This document shows, one piece after another, positions 26,208-35,760 of a DNA stretch of 64,000 bases. Source of the DNA: Bacteroidota bacterium (GTDB lineage: Bacteria; Bacteroidota; Bacteroidia; NS11-12g; UBA955). The number at the start of each line of letters is the position of its first letter. The first letter of the stretch is position 1. The stretch covers positions 1-64,000 of the forward strand of contig JAQCBH010000002.1 in NCBI GenBank assembly GCA_027621365.1, read 5' to 3'. A program made the position numbers and the translations under genes. The notes beneath the pieces were generated by a model that was not told the origin of the DNA, did no database searches, and worked only from the letters and a program-made list of their open reading frames with translations.

Positions 26208-26681
26208 TCAAATGCTGATGCCCAAGATCTCCAATTTAACAACCCCAGCAGGCACTTGGATCTCTACGATCTCACCGACTTTTCGGCCCAGCAATCCAGC
26301 GCCAATGGCGCTCTTTACCGAAATCTTTTTCTCTTTCAAATTGGCTTCAGTTTCAGATACAATCATGTATTGATCTTCCTTGCCGACGTTGTGGTTCTTA
26401 ACCTTCACCTTGCACAAAATGCTGACTTTGCTGGTATCGAGCTGCGAGGAATCGATAACACGTGCGTTGGCCAAAAGGCTGTCCATCTGGGCAATCTTAT
26501 CTTCCAAGTGTCCTTGGGCTTCTTTGGCGGCATCGTATTCCGCATTCTCACTCAAATCACCCTTATCTCGGGCTTCGGCAATGGCTTGAATGATGCGGGG
26601 GCGTTCTACTGATTTCAACTGTTGGAGCTCGGCTTTCAAAGCATCCAATCCTTCTTTGGTAAAATACTGAATCGCACTCAT
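26208..26681 (-). CDS. greA: Transcription elongation factor GreA
   Basis: Rescues backtracked RNA polymerase by stimulating transcript cleavage. The 157 residues match the family: an N-terminal coiled coil with the acidic tip signature GDLSENAEYDAAKEAQG and a C-terminal FKBP-like domain ending SAIGAGLLGRKVGEIVEIQVP. It is the first gene of a four-gene operon. The region upstream contains the strong terminator of the preceding gene, so greA must have its own promoter, although no clear TAnnTTTG box is visible just before it. Confidence 0.97.
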   Translation of the reverse strand: MSAIQYFTKEGLDALKAELQQLKSVERPRIIQAIAEARDKGDLSENAEYDAAKEAQGHLEDKIAQMDSLLANARVIDSSQLDTSKVSILCKVKVKNHNVGKEDQYMIVSETEANLKEKKISVKSAIGAGLLGRKVGEIVEIQVPAGVVKLEILGISI

Positions 26682-26713
26682 GGTGTGTATGTATTAGGGT
26701 TTTGGGTGGGTGT

Positions 26714-26754
26714 TAAAAAAAATGTTGCATCTATGGCCTCCCATAGATGCAACA
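26714..26754 (-). terminator. Strong intrinsic terminator after the PorV-family gene
   Basis: A perfect 14-bp stem (TGTTGCATCTATGG, loop CCTC, CCATAGATGCAACA; 26723-26754) is followed on the minus strand by eight T. It ends the TonB receptor/surface protein/PorV operon before greA. Confidence 0.92.
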
Positions 26755-26776
26755 ATCAAATATAAGTTTTTTCTGC

Positions 26777-27886
26777 TTACTCGGCCGCGCCCAATCCAAT
26801 GCGCACACCAAAACTGTGTACACCGTCGAAGGGGTTTGTGTGGCGGTAGCTGTAATCTAAGGAGACAATGTTGCCACCGTCCATGGTCCAATTGTAGCTC
26901 AAACCAGCCGAAGCGCCTGTAAAGGCAGAGGTGCGGGTATCTTCGTTGAACACTCCTTCTTGGTACACGAAAGCACCGCGAAGAGACAAAAAGTCTTTGT
27001 AGGTATATTCAGCACCCAAGACCGTTTGGTTGGCAGAGAAAGCATAGTTGGTGAAGCCGAAGCCCAAGGTCAACTTGTTGTCGTACATGTTGGCCACCTT
27101 ATCCAAACGAATGTCGTAGGTCGCTGAGATGTTCAACAAGGATGGCATTTTGATGGGATCTACTTTCACCTGAACCGTCTTGTCAAAGGTTCCGTTTTGC
27201 AGCAAGGCCTTGTAGCTCAAACCATCTCCCTTGTGCATCATGTCAGGACCAATGTTCTTGATTGATACTCCAAAGTTGAAGTCATTTCGTTTGATGGCAT
27301 TGGCGGTTGGGCGCAAGGTAGTCGAGTATTGAACACCTGCATCCAAAACAACACCTGAAGCACTCGCATCGGGAATACCTTCGTTGACCATGCGCATGGT
27401 AAAACCTGCTGCGATGGCATTGGAGAAACTCTTGGAATAAGAGACACCAATGTTGGTCATGTTAACGCGGTAAGTACCGATTCCACCATAGGGGTTTTCA
27501 GTCGTTGTGATGTCAATGGGATCGACACCAAACTGCATCACAGTTAAGCCCAATGTTCCACCATCGCCATCAGCCAATTTCTGGGCAAAACCCACATTGT
27601 TCACAGAAATGCCACTACCCACCAACCAAGCGGTTCGAGAGAAGGCCAGCTCTGTCAGAGATGCCATTTTATCCATTCCTGCCACGTTCATAAACGTAGC
27701 TTCTAGACCGGTTACTCCTGCCGCACCTGCCCAGCCAAGAGCACTGCTGCGGGCCCATCCGTTGATGGTCAATTGAGCGGCTCCAGCCTGACCCTGACGC
27801 TCGGGGTTACCCGCCATCAAAGGTTGTACAAGCATGCTGCTACCTAACAAGGCAGCGGCAAAAGCAATATTCAAGCGTTTCTTCAT
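26777..27886 (-). CDS. PorV/PorQ-family outer-membrane protein
   Basis: A 369-residue predicted FadL-like barrel of the family that includes T9SS components PorV and PorQ. Signal peptide (MKKRLNIAFAAALLGSSMLVQPLMA); family motifs SSALGWAGAAGVTGLEATFMNVAGM, an NVGFAQKL strand and a Gly-rich barrel end (HSFGVRIGLGAAE). PorV shuttles cargo from the translocon to the attachment complex in characterised systems. This copy is the last gene after a T9SS surface protein (8-bp gap), so it is probably a dedicated accessory for that cargo and not the housekeeping PorV. That specialisation is inferred from the operon. Confidence 0.85.
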   Translation of the reverse strand: MKKRLNIAFAAALLGSSMLVQPLMAGNPERQGQAGAAQLTINGWARSSALGWAGAAGVTGLEATFMNVAGMDKMASLTELAFSRTAWLVGSGISVNNVGFAQKLADGDGGTLGLTVMQFGVDPIDITTTENPYGGIGTYRVNMTNIGVSYSKSFSNAIAAGFTMRMVNEGIPDASASGVVLDAGVQYSTTLRPTANAIKRNDFNFGVSIKNIGPDMMHKGDGLSYKALLQNGTFDKTVQVKVDPIKMPSLLNISATYDIRLDKVANMYDNKLTLGFGFTNYAFSANQTVLGAEYTYKDFLSLRGAFVYQEGVFNEDTRTSAFTGASAGLSYNWTMDGGNIVSLDYSYRHTNPFDGVHSFGVRIGLGAAE

Positions 27887-27894
27887 GAGTTCTA

Positions 27895-30800
27895 TTAATA
27901 GCTATCCAAGTCAATGGCGTGCATGATGCCGTACCAACGCACGACCTTCTCACCCAAGTCTTTGTTCTTTACATGTATTAAGTACAAACCAGAGGCAATG
28001 GGCACATTGCTTTGGTTCTTCAAGTCCCACTCGACGAAGGTCTGTTCGTCGGCCTTGGTGATGCGGCGAATCTGATTACCTGCCATGTCGTAGATCGTGA
28101 TCGTACATTCAGGAGGCAAGTTGGTGATCTTCACGCGAGAGTCAACGGGGCTGTTCTCGTATTCGCTGTAACCGCGGTAGGGGTTAGGCACCACATTCAC
28201 CAAATCCAAGCTAGCGATTCCTACATCGTTGGAAACTGTTGGAGCAATCTCGCTCGCATCGAATTCGTACATAGGACGATCGTTGTTCGCTGCATTGCCA
28301 GTTTGGAAGGTGGTATACGCCTTGCGAATGTTGATTTTGAACTTCACCTCGGTTGGAGGTACACCGTTGTCCATGTTGTAACCAGGAGCCAGATAAGTAG
28401 GCATTACCCACATTACCTGTGACAAGACGCGTGTCTTTTGCAAGTTATTGGGGTTTCCACCAGGAGCAGAAGCCATCAAACCGTCTTTGAAACGCTGGAA
28501 GTTGGCTTCATCCTCTCCAAAGTAACGATCACCTTTCACGTTGCGGGAAATACCGTTATAACCGGTATTGAATACATAGATGAAGTGCTTACCACCGATA
28601 ACGGGATAGTTACCATTGTCGTTGTACACACGGTCTGTCGGGTTGTAAATCATGTCACGACCGTTGTCACCAGGCAAGTAGCTGTCTTCAGAGAAAGCTA
28701 CGCACAAGCGCTCACCCGTTTCCATGTTGATGGCATAGCCAGGGAACCATCCCAAGCCCATGCTACCGGCGATGGGATTGCCTTCTTTGTCAACTGAATT
28801 GGCGTAACGCATGTTGAATTTTGACTGTTGACCCTCGGTTGAGGTTCTAACCTCGTCATCAGCCATTTCCAATACGGGGCAACGAGTCCACAAATCTTTG
28901 TTGGGAGTCAAGACAATTTCCACGCTGGCCAACTCGGCCATGGGGTTTTGCAAGCCTGTTGCGTTACCCCACCAAGCAAAACCGTAGGTATTCTTACCCA
29001 CTGTTGGGCTGTACTTTTCACGGGCCACCAAACCGTAAGGCGCGATGCGGCCGTTCCATATGCGCTCGTAAGCAGAACCGGGATCAACTGGGGTTCCGTC
29101 CTGATTGAAGAAGTCAGAAGTGTAACCGTCGAAGGTACCACCACGACCATTGCTACCGGCACGAATCCAGTTGGGCCATACGGTTTGTGATTGAGCGTTG
29201 CCGTTGGCGTCGTTATCGGCCACCGCCGTCAACCACTGCTTTCCGTTGTCTTCCCAGGTCACCTCATAAGAAACATATCCGTTAGAAGGATCAGCCTCGG
29301 CGTTCTCACCAGGGTTGTACACCTGCTCTACTTCAATGCTCAGACCCCAATCGGCCAAAGTTTCGGTTGTCGTATTGGCCACAGAGGGTCTACCCTGTAC
29401 ACTTTCAAATTTGACGGCGATGGTTGTATCACTAAATACGGTATCGCCAGTCGTTTGATTGACCAAGAACCACTGGGTATGTTTGGTCATGGAGTCTTTC
29501 AATCCAGATCCCAATGAGGTTTTCAATTCGTTGAACACCAAAGTAAATTTGGCATTGGGAACCTTCAAAGGATCAACCACTTTCACGTTCACAGGACCCA
29601 TACCGGGCATGTATTTTGGATTTGGAGCGTAACCCGTAGAAAGTACTTCATCCAAAGTTTCTTTGGTAAACTCCAACACCTGACCACCGTTTCCGCGACC
29701 CGACAAGCGCACCAATGAAGGACCACTGCCGTATTGGGTATTGAGTTGAGTTCCAAAATTCTCGGGTTCCGTTTTGTGAGGAATGGCGCGAATCACACGA
29801 ATGTTGCGGCGACCGGCCAAGTATTGATTGGGGTCTAGCTGCAAAGAATCATCGGCCAAGATGGCATAACTCAACACCATGTAGTAGTAAGGCTTGAAGT
29901 CAACCAAACGAGTGCTAGCTGAGGTTGCAAACAAATCGTTCTTGATGGAATAGCTGTGCTGTATTCCTTTGTCTGCTCCTTCGACCATGATGACAGGCAC
30001 CAACTGGGACAACTTAGGATCGTACACGCGGTTGATGATCATGTCACGACCGTTTTGAACGTCGGCTTGGAACAACAGACGAGCTTTGTCGATGTTGGTC
30101 AAGTCACCGGTGTTTACGGTTCCGTCTTTCAATTGGTATACCAAGTATCCTTCGAAAGCATAGGTCTTCTCTTGGTTGTTGGCGTCTTTATACTTCTCGC
30201 GGTAGTTCTCCACTTTGGTTGAATTGGTGTTCAAGAACTTCATCACCAATTCAGACTCCAACTCCTGGATTTCAATATCGGGAGCGTTAGGACCGTCCAA
30301 AATTTTGAAGTTGTTATTGAACAAGGTTTGTGCCTTGTCTGAAGCCAATTGCAACAAACGCAAAGACCCTGTGCCCAAGCAAGGTGCACCGGCACCGCCG
30401 CTGGTTGTACGAGCCCAAACAACACCTACGGTAATGCGCTGAACCTGACCGGGGCGCAACAAGAAAGGACCGGTTGACTGAATGAAACGACGGTCACCAG
30501 GACGGTTACCCGCGCTCTTTTCATCCCAGCACTCACCAGCATAGGCAGGATCGGTTGGGCCAGGGAACATGTAGTCGGCAGGTTGGCTACCACCAAAACC
30601 TGTACCACCCCAAGTTACCGTTTGACCACCGAGCCATTTTCCTTGAAGCAAGTTATAGAACTCAGGAGCCTCACCGGGATTACCGCGAATGGGGTCAGAA
30701 TCGTTGTTGTAGTACATGAAGTGACTCATTCCCATTTGATTGCCTGCCGTATCGGTAGGTCCTTCAAAGTAGTCTACACCGATGGTGGGAGGATTCAATC

Positions 30801-31791
30801 CATAACCCAAAACACCTTCGTCGTCGTCATCACCGTTGTAACAGTAACCCAAGCTACGGCCTACGTCACAACCAACATAGTCATCAGCATAGTTACCCAA
30901 ATCAGCATCGACCCATTGGCCCATGTAACAGTCGTTCAAGGTGGTGAAACCACGGTTGATGATTTTGGTTGAATAGAAGGTCATGTTGTTCACCTCGTCA
31001 TTCGTAGTAAACGCAAATGCCGTGGTTTGGCACTCTACACCGATGGGCTGACCCTGTGTCTCAGAGTGAATGTTGCCCTTGTCGTTGTATACCCACCAAA
31101 TGAACATGTCAGGCTGTTTATCGACACCGTTCTCTTCTGTGGGGCGGCGATCATCCAAAACGGGGTGTTCACCCGCAAATGGATCGTATACACCATCGGG
31201 AATGATTTCCTTGTAAGGAGCCAAATAGTGAGCCTCGTTGCCATTCATAACGGCACGGGTGCGACCGGCGGGCCAATCGCGAATACCCACACTTTGGTTG
31301 ACGTATTGACTGGATTCAAAATCTTCCAATTCATCGCGCGTCACCTTCCACATTTTATCGTAGGTCTTGCAACGAACAGGGTCAGTTGCGGCTGTTGTGG
31401 TATCCAAAGGACCGGGCCAGAAGTCTGATCCGCGCTGGCGATAGGTCATCGCAGCCAACTTCAAGCTACCTCCGTTGTCCTTACCGCCGATCCAGATGGC
31501 ACCCGAGAACAAGGAGTGCTTACGAACGGCATTGGGATCACTGATTTTGGGTACCTCATACTTGGGATTGTTCAAATCCCACCACATATCGCCGCCGTTC
31601 AACAACTTGGTTCGGACGTTGTTGATGTCCAAATCCACGCTTTGAGAAGCTGGCTCACAAGTGTTGGCAAATTGGCCACCGCGACGATCTACACTGGGGC
31701 GTGTACCGCGGCCATTGACGTTGACAATGGGGCGAGCGCTCAGTGAGCTTAGCGTTAATGCCGTTAACAAAAGAATGCCAAATCGTTTCAT
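27895..31791 (-). CDS. Large T9SS surface protein with a FlgD-like C-terminal sorting domain
   Basis: A 1,298-residue secreted protein with a signal peptide (MKRFGILLLTALTLSSLSA). No catalytic domain is recognised. The body is rich in Gly, Asp and aromatic residues. The C-terminus has the FlgD-like/T9SS target fold (VVPNPYRGYSEYENS, ITIYDMAGNQIRRI, VPIASGLYLIHVKNKD), followed by an unusual tail (YGIMHAIDLDSY) beyond the normal Lys-Val-Val ending. It lies 25 bp after a TonB-dependent receptor and 8 bp before a PorV-family gene. This triplet seems to make up a surface complex, perhaps for nutrient capture; the ligand is unknown. Confidence 0.85.
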   Translation of the reverse strand: MKRFGILLLTALTLSSLSARPIVNVNGRGTRPSVDRRGGQFANTCEPASQSVDLDINNVRTKLLNGGDMWWDLNNPKYEVPKISDPNAVRKHSLFSGAIWIGGKDNGGSLKLAAMTYRQRGSDFWPGPLDTTTAATDPVRCKTYDKMWKVTRDELEDFESSQYVNQSVGIRDWPAGRTRAVMNGNEAHYLAPYKEIIPDGVYDPFAGEHPVLDDRRPTEENGVDKQPDMFIWWVYNDKGNIHSETQGQPIGVECQTTAFAFTTNDEVNNMTFYSTKIINRGFTTLNDCYMGQWVDADLGNYADDYVGCDVGRSLGYCYNGDDDDEGVLGYGLNPPTIGVDYFEGPTDTAGNQMGMSHFMYYNNDSDPIRGNPGEAPEFYNLLQGKWLGGQTVTWGGTGFGGSQPADYMFPGPTDPAYAGECWDEKSAGNRPGDRRFIQSTGPFLLRPGQVQRITVGVVWARTTSGGAGAPCLGTGSLRLLQLASDKAQTLFNNNFKILDGPNAPDIEIQELESELVMKFLNTNSTKVENYREKYKDANNQEKTYAFEGYLVYQLKDGTVNTGDLTNIDKARLLFQADVQNGRDMIINRVYDPKLSQLVPVIMVEGADKGIQHSYSIKNDLFATSASTRLVDFKPYYYMVLSYAILADDSLQLDPNQYLAGRRNIRVIRAIPHKTEPENFGTQLNTQYGSGPSLVRLSGRGNGGQVLEFTKETLDEVLSTGYAPNPKYMPGMGPVNVKVVDPLKVPNAKFTLVFNELKTSLGSGLKDSMTKHTQWFLVNQTTGDTVFSDTTIAVKFESVQGRPSVANTTTETLADWGLSIEVEQVYNPGENAEADPSNGYVSYEVTWEDNGKQWLTAVADNDANGNAQSQTVWPNWIRAGSNGRGGTFDGYTSDFFNQDGTPVDPGSAYERIWNGRIAPYGLVAREKYSPTVGKNTYGFAWWGNATGLQNPMAELASVEIVLTPNKDLWTRCPVLEMADDEVRTSTEGQQSKFNMRYANSVDKEGNPIAGSMGLGWFPGYAINMETGERLCVAFSEDSYLPGDNGRDMIYNPTDRVYNDNGNYPVIGGKHFIYVFNTGYNGISRNVKGDRYFGEDEANFQRFKDGLMASAPGGNPNNLQKTRVLSQVMWVMPTYLAPGYNMDNGVPPTEVKFKINIRKAYTTFQTGNAANNDRPMYEFDASEIAPTVSNDVGIASLDLVNVVPNPYRGYSEYENSPVDSRVKITNLPPECTITIYDMAGNQIRRITKADEQTFVEWDLKNQSNVPIASGLYLIHVKNKDLGEKVVRWYGIMHAIDLDSY

Positions 31792-31816
31792 ATCTATTTT
31801 CTAGGAGCTGTACAGA

Positions 31817-34800
31817 TTAGTTCAAGTTCATACGCAATCCCAAACGAATGGTGCGGGGGTTGGCGTAGTTACCAGTTTGAGAGTTTAACAAAATGCGATA
31901 CAAATCCACATAACTCTGAGAGTTGATCTGGTTTTGAATCAGCAACTGACCTTGAGGAGAATTCAAGAAACCGTCATCCATGGGCTGACCGGTGTAAGGG
32001 AACACATTCACGACGTTGAAGGTGTTCAGCACATTCTGAATCCAGAAGAAGGCATTCATTTGCAAGTCATTCTTCTCAGTGCGACTAACAGTGAAACCTT
32101 TGGTGATGTTGATGTCGAAGGTATTCTGCCAAGGCAAGCGAGCACCGAAAGGCACACCCTTGATTTGGGCACGGTCAACGGCTCCAATCTGCACAGCGCG
32201 GGTTGTTGGCGTATAGGGAGCACCGCTATAAGAGTTGGCAATGATGTTGAAGCTGGTCAACTTGAAAATTTCCTTGCCATTGATGCGGGGACCGGTATAC
32301 AAATTCTTCTTGCTGCGAGGATCGATACCACCGCCCCATGCCCAAGTAGCCGAAACCTTGAAGTTGTTGCGAATGTCCAATTCACCCAAAGGAATCACGT
32401 TGCGCAAGTTGGGCTGGTTTGACGCAATCAAAGTAGCCTGTGAACTGATGTTTGAACCCGTACCGTCGGCAAACTGCAACATGTAAGAGAATGACAAACT
32501 CAAGGGGCCTGGACGACCGCCAGCGCCTACGTTGTCCATTACGTATTTGGTGCGGAATCCGCTAACAGTAGCGAAGTCGATGTTGCGGTAGGTCGTATAG
32601 GTAACAGGATAGCCTTGGTTGATTTGGTACAAACCAAAGTCATTGCGAATCTCTGAATAAGAAACAGCCAACTCCAAACCGCGGTCACCGCGACGACCAA
32701 ACACCTGCTTGTAACCCGCTTCATAATCGGTTTTCAAACGAGGGCCCAAATCACCGTTGGAGATAGTAGAACCTTGGCGATTCTTTAGGTAATACAACTC
32801 GTCAATTGACAAGAAGGAGGCGCCGCTATTGGGGCGCTGAGCCAACACGTCATAGCTAACGTAGAAGGTTTTGCGCTTGGGTTCCAAGGGGAAACTGAAC
32901 CAAATACGGGGAAGCAAATTCACGTTAGGAGTAAAGTCCTTAAAGGAAGCACTTGACAATTCCTGCTTGCTGGGATCAATCAAATAAGGAGCAATGCGAC
33001 CATTGCTGGTTTGGTTGGCTAAGAATTCAGGGTTGCGCTGCTCAGAACCATCGGCATTGTACCAACGGTCGCCATCGCGGTAACCCAAGATTTTGGTGGG
33101 AGCTTCGATGTCATTAACATATACCTTGAAGTCTTCACCCATGTTGCTGGGATGATCGGCGGCCAATCCATTGATTTCAGTGACTTCACCTACTGTCTTA
33201 ATGGGATACAAACTGTATGCATCGCGCAACACGGACTGGTTGGCATCATAACGCTCCATGCGAAGACCCATGCGGAAGATCAAATCCTTGAACTGGAATT
33301 GGTCTTGCAACCAAGCGGCCATGTATACAGGTTGGAAGGCGCCAATCAAACGCTGATCCTTGTTGTTCAAGAAGTCATCCAATGAAGGCTTTCCTTTGAT
33401 TTTGTTACCCAAGTGATCGTAACCAAAGTAGCTAACCACACCGTTACCATTGTTCAACATCTCATCAGCATTGAACATATCCAGACTGAAATCTTCAGGC
33501 TTATAAGAGTTGATATCGATGAAGGTGCGCTCACCAACGGGACGACCGTAAACGTCAACGGCGCCGTCATTGATCAGTTTGTCACGGAAAGCGCGGTCAA
33601 AGTGCGATTGAGATTCATAATTGATCAAGCGGTTGTAGCGAACGGTATCGGTGAACACCCCGTTGGCATCGTAGCTCAAAATGGGGTTTTCCAAATCCAA
33701 TTCCGCAATGTGGCTGTTCATGTATTGGTTCATGAGGATCCACAATCCGTTGGCTCCCAAACCATAACCACGGCTGATTTGCTGTTCGTAGTAGAAACCG
33801 GCTTGCAAGTCATGGGGAGTACGCTCACGTCCACCCACTGATTTGCCTTGAACCTGCATCTGACCCAAAGCAAACACCGAATAGCGCTCGCTTTGGCTCT
33901 TGCTCCAACCGGCAGTGATTCCACCAGGGGTACCCCACAAAGAATAGACGTTGTTGGGGTTAAAACCGTTCAACAAGCCCTGGTTGGCAATCAAGGTACC
34001 TTGACTGGTCACGTTGAAGCCACGGCTATCGTAGTAATCGTAAACATTCTGAGTGTATTTGGCACGAAGAGGGTTCAAATCGCTGGCTTGGAAGGCCATC
34101 AAGGTATCGCGGTAACCCACCAATTCCCAATAGTTGCGCAACTGTACGTAGTTACCGTATTGGTCACGCACAATTTTGGGCTCTTTGTTGGGGTTCTGCT
34201 GAGCATCGTAATTCGAATAGAAAAACACCTCTTCAGGGTAACGAGTGAAGGTTCCCACGTAACCATAGTCGAAGATGTTGTTCAAGTGCTTGGCATCGCG
34301 GGTTTGGGAAGTTGATGATTGGTATTCACCTCGAATGGTGTAGAACGCCGACTTGATTTGGCTTTCCTTATCCACTTTGAAGTTCTGGGTAAACTGCAAA
34401 TAGCCACGATAGGTCTGGTTGTCGCTACGGGCGTTGTTCTTGAAGTTCATGATGCTGTTGCTAGCCGAACGACCATTGGAATAGAAGTAAGAACCATAAC
34501 CCGTGATGGTAATCAAATCTGTGGGACGGAATTCCAACTTGCCAATGAAATTACCATTGTACAAGGCTGAATTGGGGCGAGCCTTCAACAAATCAAAATC
34601 ATCTTCCGTCAAGTAACTAGCGGCATGAACGAAACCATTGGGTGTGATGATCAAAGGGTTTTCCTCAATCTCAGCCAACTTGTCTTCTTTCACCACATAC
34701 ACACCCGTGCGGGTAGGATTAGGCTCTTTGTAATAGCCTAAGTTTCCGTTCAAGGTGAATCCGAGCTTCACTAATTCCTTGGTGCGACCGCCATCTGTCA

Positions 34801-35581
34801 AGATATTCTTTTTCCAAAGTGGACCAGACACAAACCCTTCGACGGTATTGTAACCGAAGGCATCCAATCCGGTAGAGGTAATGCCCTCAATGGCTGAAAC
34901 CATTTTAGCAGAAGCACTCTTAGAGGTATAACTAAAAGCACCACCAGTCAAATCACCGTACATGGCAGGAATACCGCCGATGTTTACAGCAACAGCTTCC
35001 GTACCCAAGCTGGGCAAGGTACCGCCACCGATGATACGCATTCCGTCAATGTAGGTTCCGTTACCGTCGGCACGAGTTCCGCGAACCGAAGTACCTTGAC
35101 GAGTGGCCAAGATACCCGCGTCTGTAGAAACGGCATAGGCTGCACCACGCTTACCCGCACCCAACAACTTCGCACCCGAAATTTGGGTTTCTCCGTTGTT
35201 CAAGCTTACAGGACCGCGGCGACCGCTTACCACAATTTCTACAGCCGGACCTGATTTTAGGAAACGAACTTCCCAGGGGTCGTTGTAACCGGCAACCAGT
35301 TCCAAATTCTCTTTTTTCTGAAGGGGAAACCCTGCGTACTCGGCGGTGGCCACGTATACCCCTGGATTCAGGGTTTGGAATACTACGTTACCGTCTGAGT
35401 CGGTGGTGTCAGAAGCGACTTCGATGTCGTTCTGGGTCATGACCACTCGAACACCCGAGATTTTCTTTCCATCTTGGTTCAATGCCTTTACACGAAAATC
35501 GGCAAAGTTGATTTGCGCCCAGGCGCTTCCAGCAGCGAACATTGCAAGGGTTAGAGCCCACTTGAGATGCGTATTCTTCAT
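31817..35581 (-). CDS. TonB-dependent receptor with N-terminal carboxypeptidase-like regulatory domain
   Basis: A 1,254-residue outer-membrane transporter. I use the ATG at 35581, which opens a clean signal peptide (MKNTHLKWALTLAMFAAGSAWAQ); the frame extends to 35725 without signal-like residues. A CarboxypepD-regulatory-like domain covers about 25-105 (VKALNQDGKKISGVRVVM), then a plug (VSGRRGPVSLNNGETQ, SVRGTRADGNGTYIDGMRI) and a large barrel ending TIRLGLRMNLN. No SusD partner is nearby, so it is not of the SusC type. It is the first gene of an operon with a T9SS surface protein and a PorV-like protein. Substrate unknown. Confidence 0.9.
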   Translation of the reverse strand: MKNTHLKWALTLAMFAAGSAWAQINFADFRVKALNQDGKKISGVRVVMTQNDIEVASDTTDSDGNVVFQTLNPGVYVATAEYAGFPLQKKENLELVAGYNDPWEVRFLKSGPAVEIVVSGRRGPVSLNNGETQISGAKLLGAGKRGAAYAVSTDAGILATRQGTSVRGTRADGNGTYIDGMRIIGGGTLPSLGTEAVAVNIGGIPAMYGDLTGGAFSYTSKSASAKMVSAIEGITSTGLDAFGYNTVEGFVSGPLWKKNILTDGGRTKELVKLGFTLNGNLGYYKEPNPTRTGVYVVKEDKLAEIEENPLIITPNGFVHAASYLTEDDFDLLKARPNSALYNGNFIGKLEFRPTDLITITGYGSYFYSNGRSASNSIMNFKNNARSDNQTYRGYLQFTQNFKVDKESQIKSAFYTIRGEYQSSTSQTRDAKHLNNIFDYGYVGTFTRYPEEVFFYSNYDAQQNPNKEPKIVRDQYGNYVQLRNYWELVGYRDTLMAFQASDLNPLRAKYTQNVYDYYDSRGFNVTSQGTLIANQGLLNGFNPNNVYSLWGTPGGITAGWSKSQSERYSVFALGQMQVQGKSVGGRERTPHDLQAGFYYEQQISRGYGLGANGLWILMNQYMNSHIAELDLENPILSYDANGVFTDTVRYNRLINYESQSHFDRAFRDKLINDGAVDVYGRPVGERTFIDINSYKPEDFSLDMFNADEMLNNGNGVVSYFGYDHLGNKIKGKPSLDDFLNNKDQRLIGAFQPVYMAAWLQDQFQFKDLIFRMGLRMERYDANQSVLRDAYSLYPIKTVGEVTEINGLAADHPSNMGEDFKVYVNDIEAPTKILGYRDGDRWYNADGSEQRNPEFLANQTSNGRIAPYLIDPSKQELSSASFKDFTPNVNLLPRIWFSFPLEPKRKTFYVSYDVLAQRPNSGASFLSIDELYYLKNRQGSTISNGDLGPRLKTDYEAGYKQVFGRRGDRGLELAVSYSEIRNDFGLYQINQGYPVTYTTYRNIDFATVSGFRTKYVMDNVGAGGRPGPLSLSFSYMLQFADGTGSNISSQATLIASNQPNLRNVIPLGELDIRNNFKVSATWAWGGGIDPRSKKNLYTGPRINGKEIFKLTSFNIIANSYSGAPYTPTTRAVQIGAVDRAQIKGVPFGARLPWQNTFDINITKGFTVSRTEKNDLQMNAFFWIQNVLNTFNVVNVFPYTGQPMDDGFLNSPQGQLLIQNQINSQSYVDLYRILLNSQTGNYANPRTIRLGLRMNLN

Positions 35582-35697
35582 AGATTTTTCTTGGTTCAAT
35601 TCAGTAGATGAGGCGCCGTTGAGCGATTCCATCCGACTAATTGGCAATTTTACCGAAAAATCAAGAGAGTAACAACCCCTTAGGCCTCGAATTAAAG

Positions 35698-35720
35698 GCC
35701 AAATGAGCCTTGTATTTGGC
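35698..35720. other. Stem-loop between serA and the TonB receptor gene
   Basis: GCCAAAT (35698-35704) pairs with ATTTGGC (35714-35720) across a 9-base loop in the 179-bp gap. There is no T-run, so it is not a clear terminator. The rest of this gap has no gene, and the best candidate promoter is TAAAATTG, a one-mismatch -7 box about 60 bases before the receptor ATG. Confidence 0.3.
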
Positions 35721-35760
35721 TGCAATCAACAGCACTGGGTCCATACTGGGCTTCAAGACA

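Noticed and set aside
26757-26764. Perfect TATATTTG box on the minus strand just before the PorV-gene terminator
   Set aside because: It lies 3 bases before a strong hairpin terminator and 13 bases after a stop codon, so any transcript would end at once. About thirty chance matches to this motif are expected in a window of this size.
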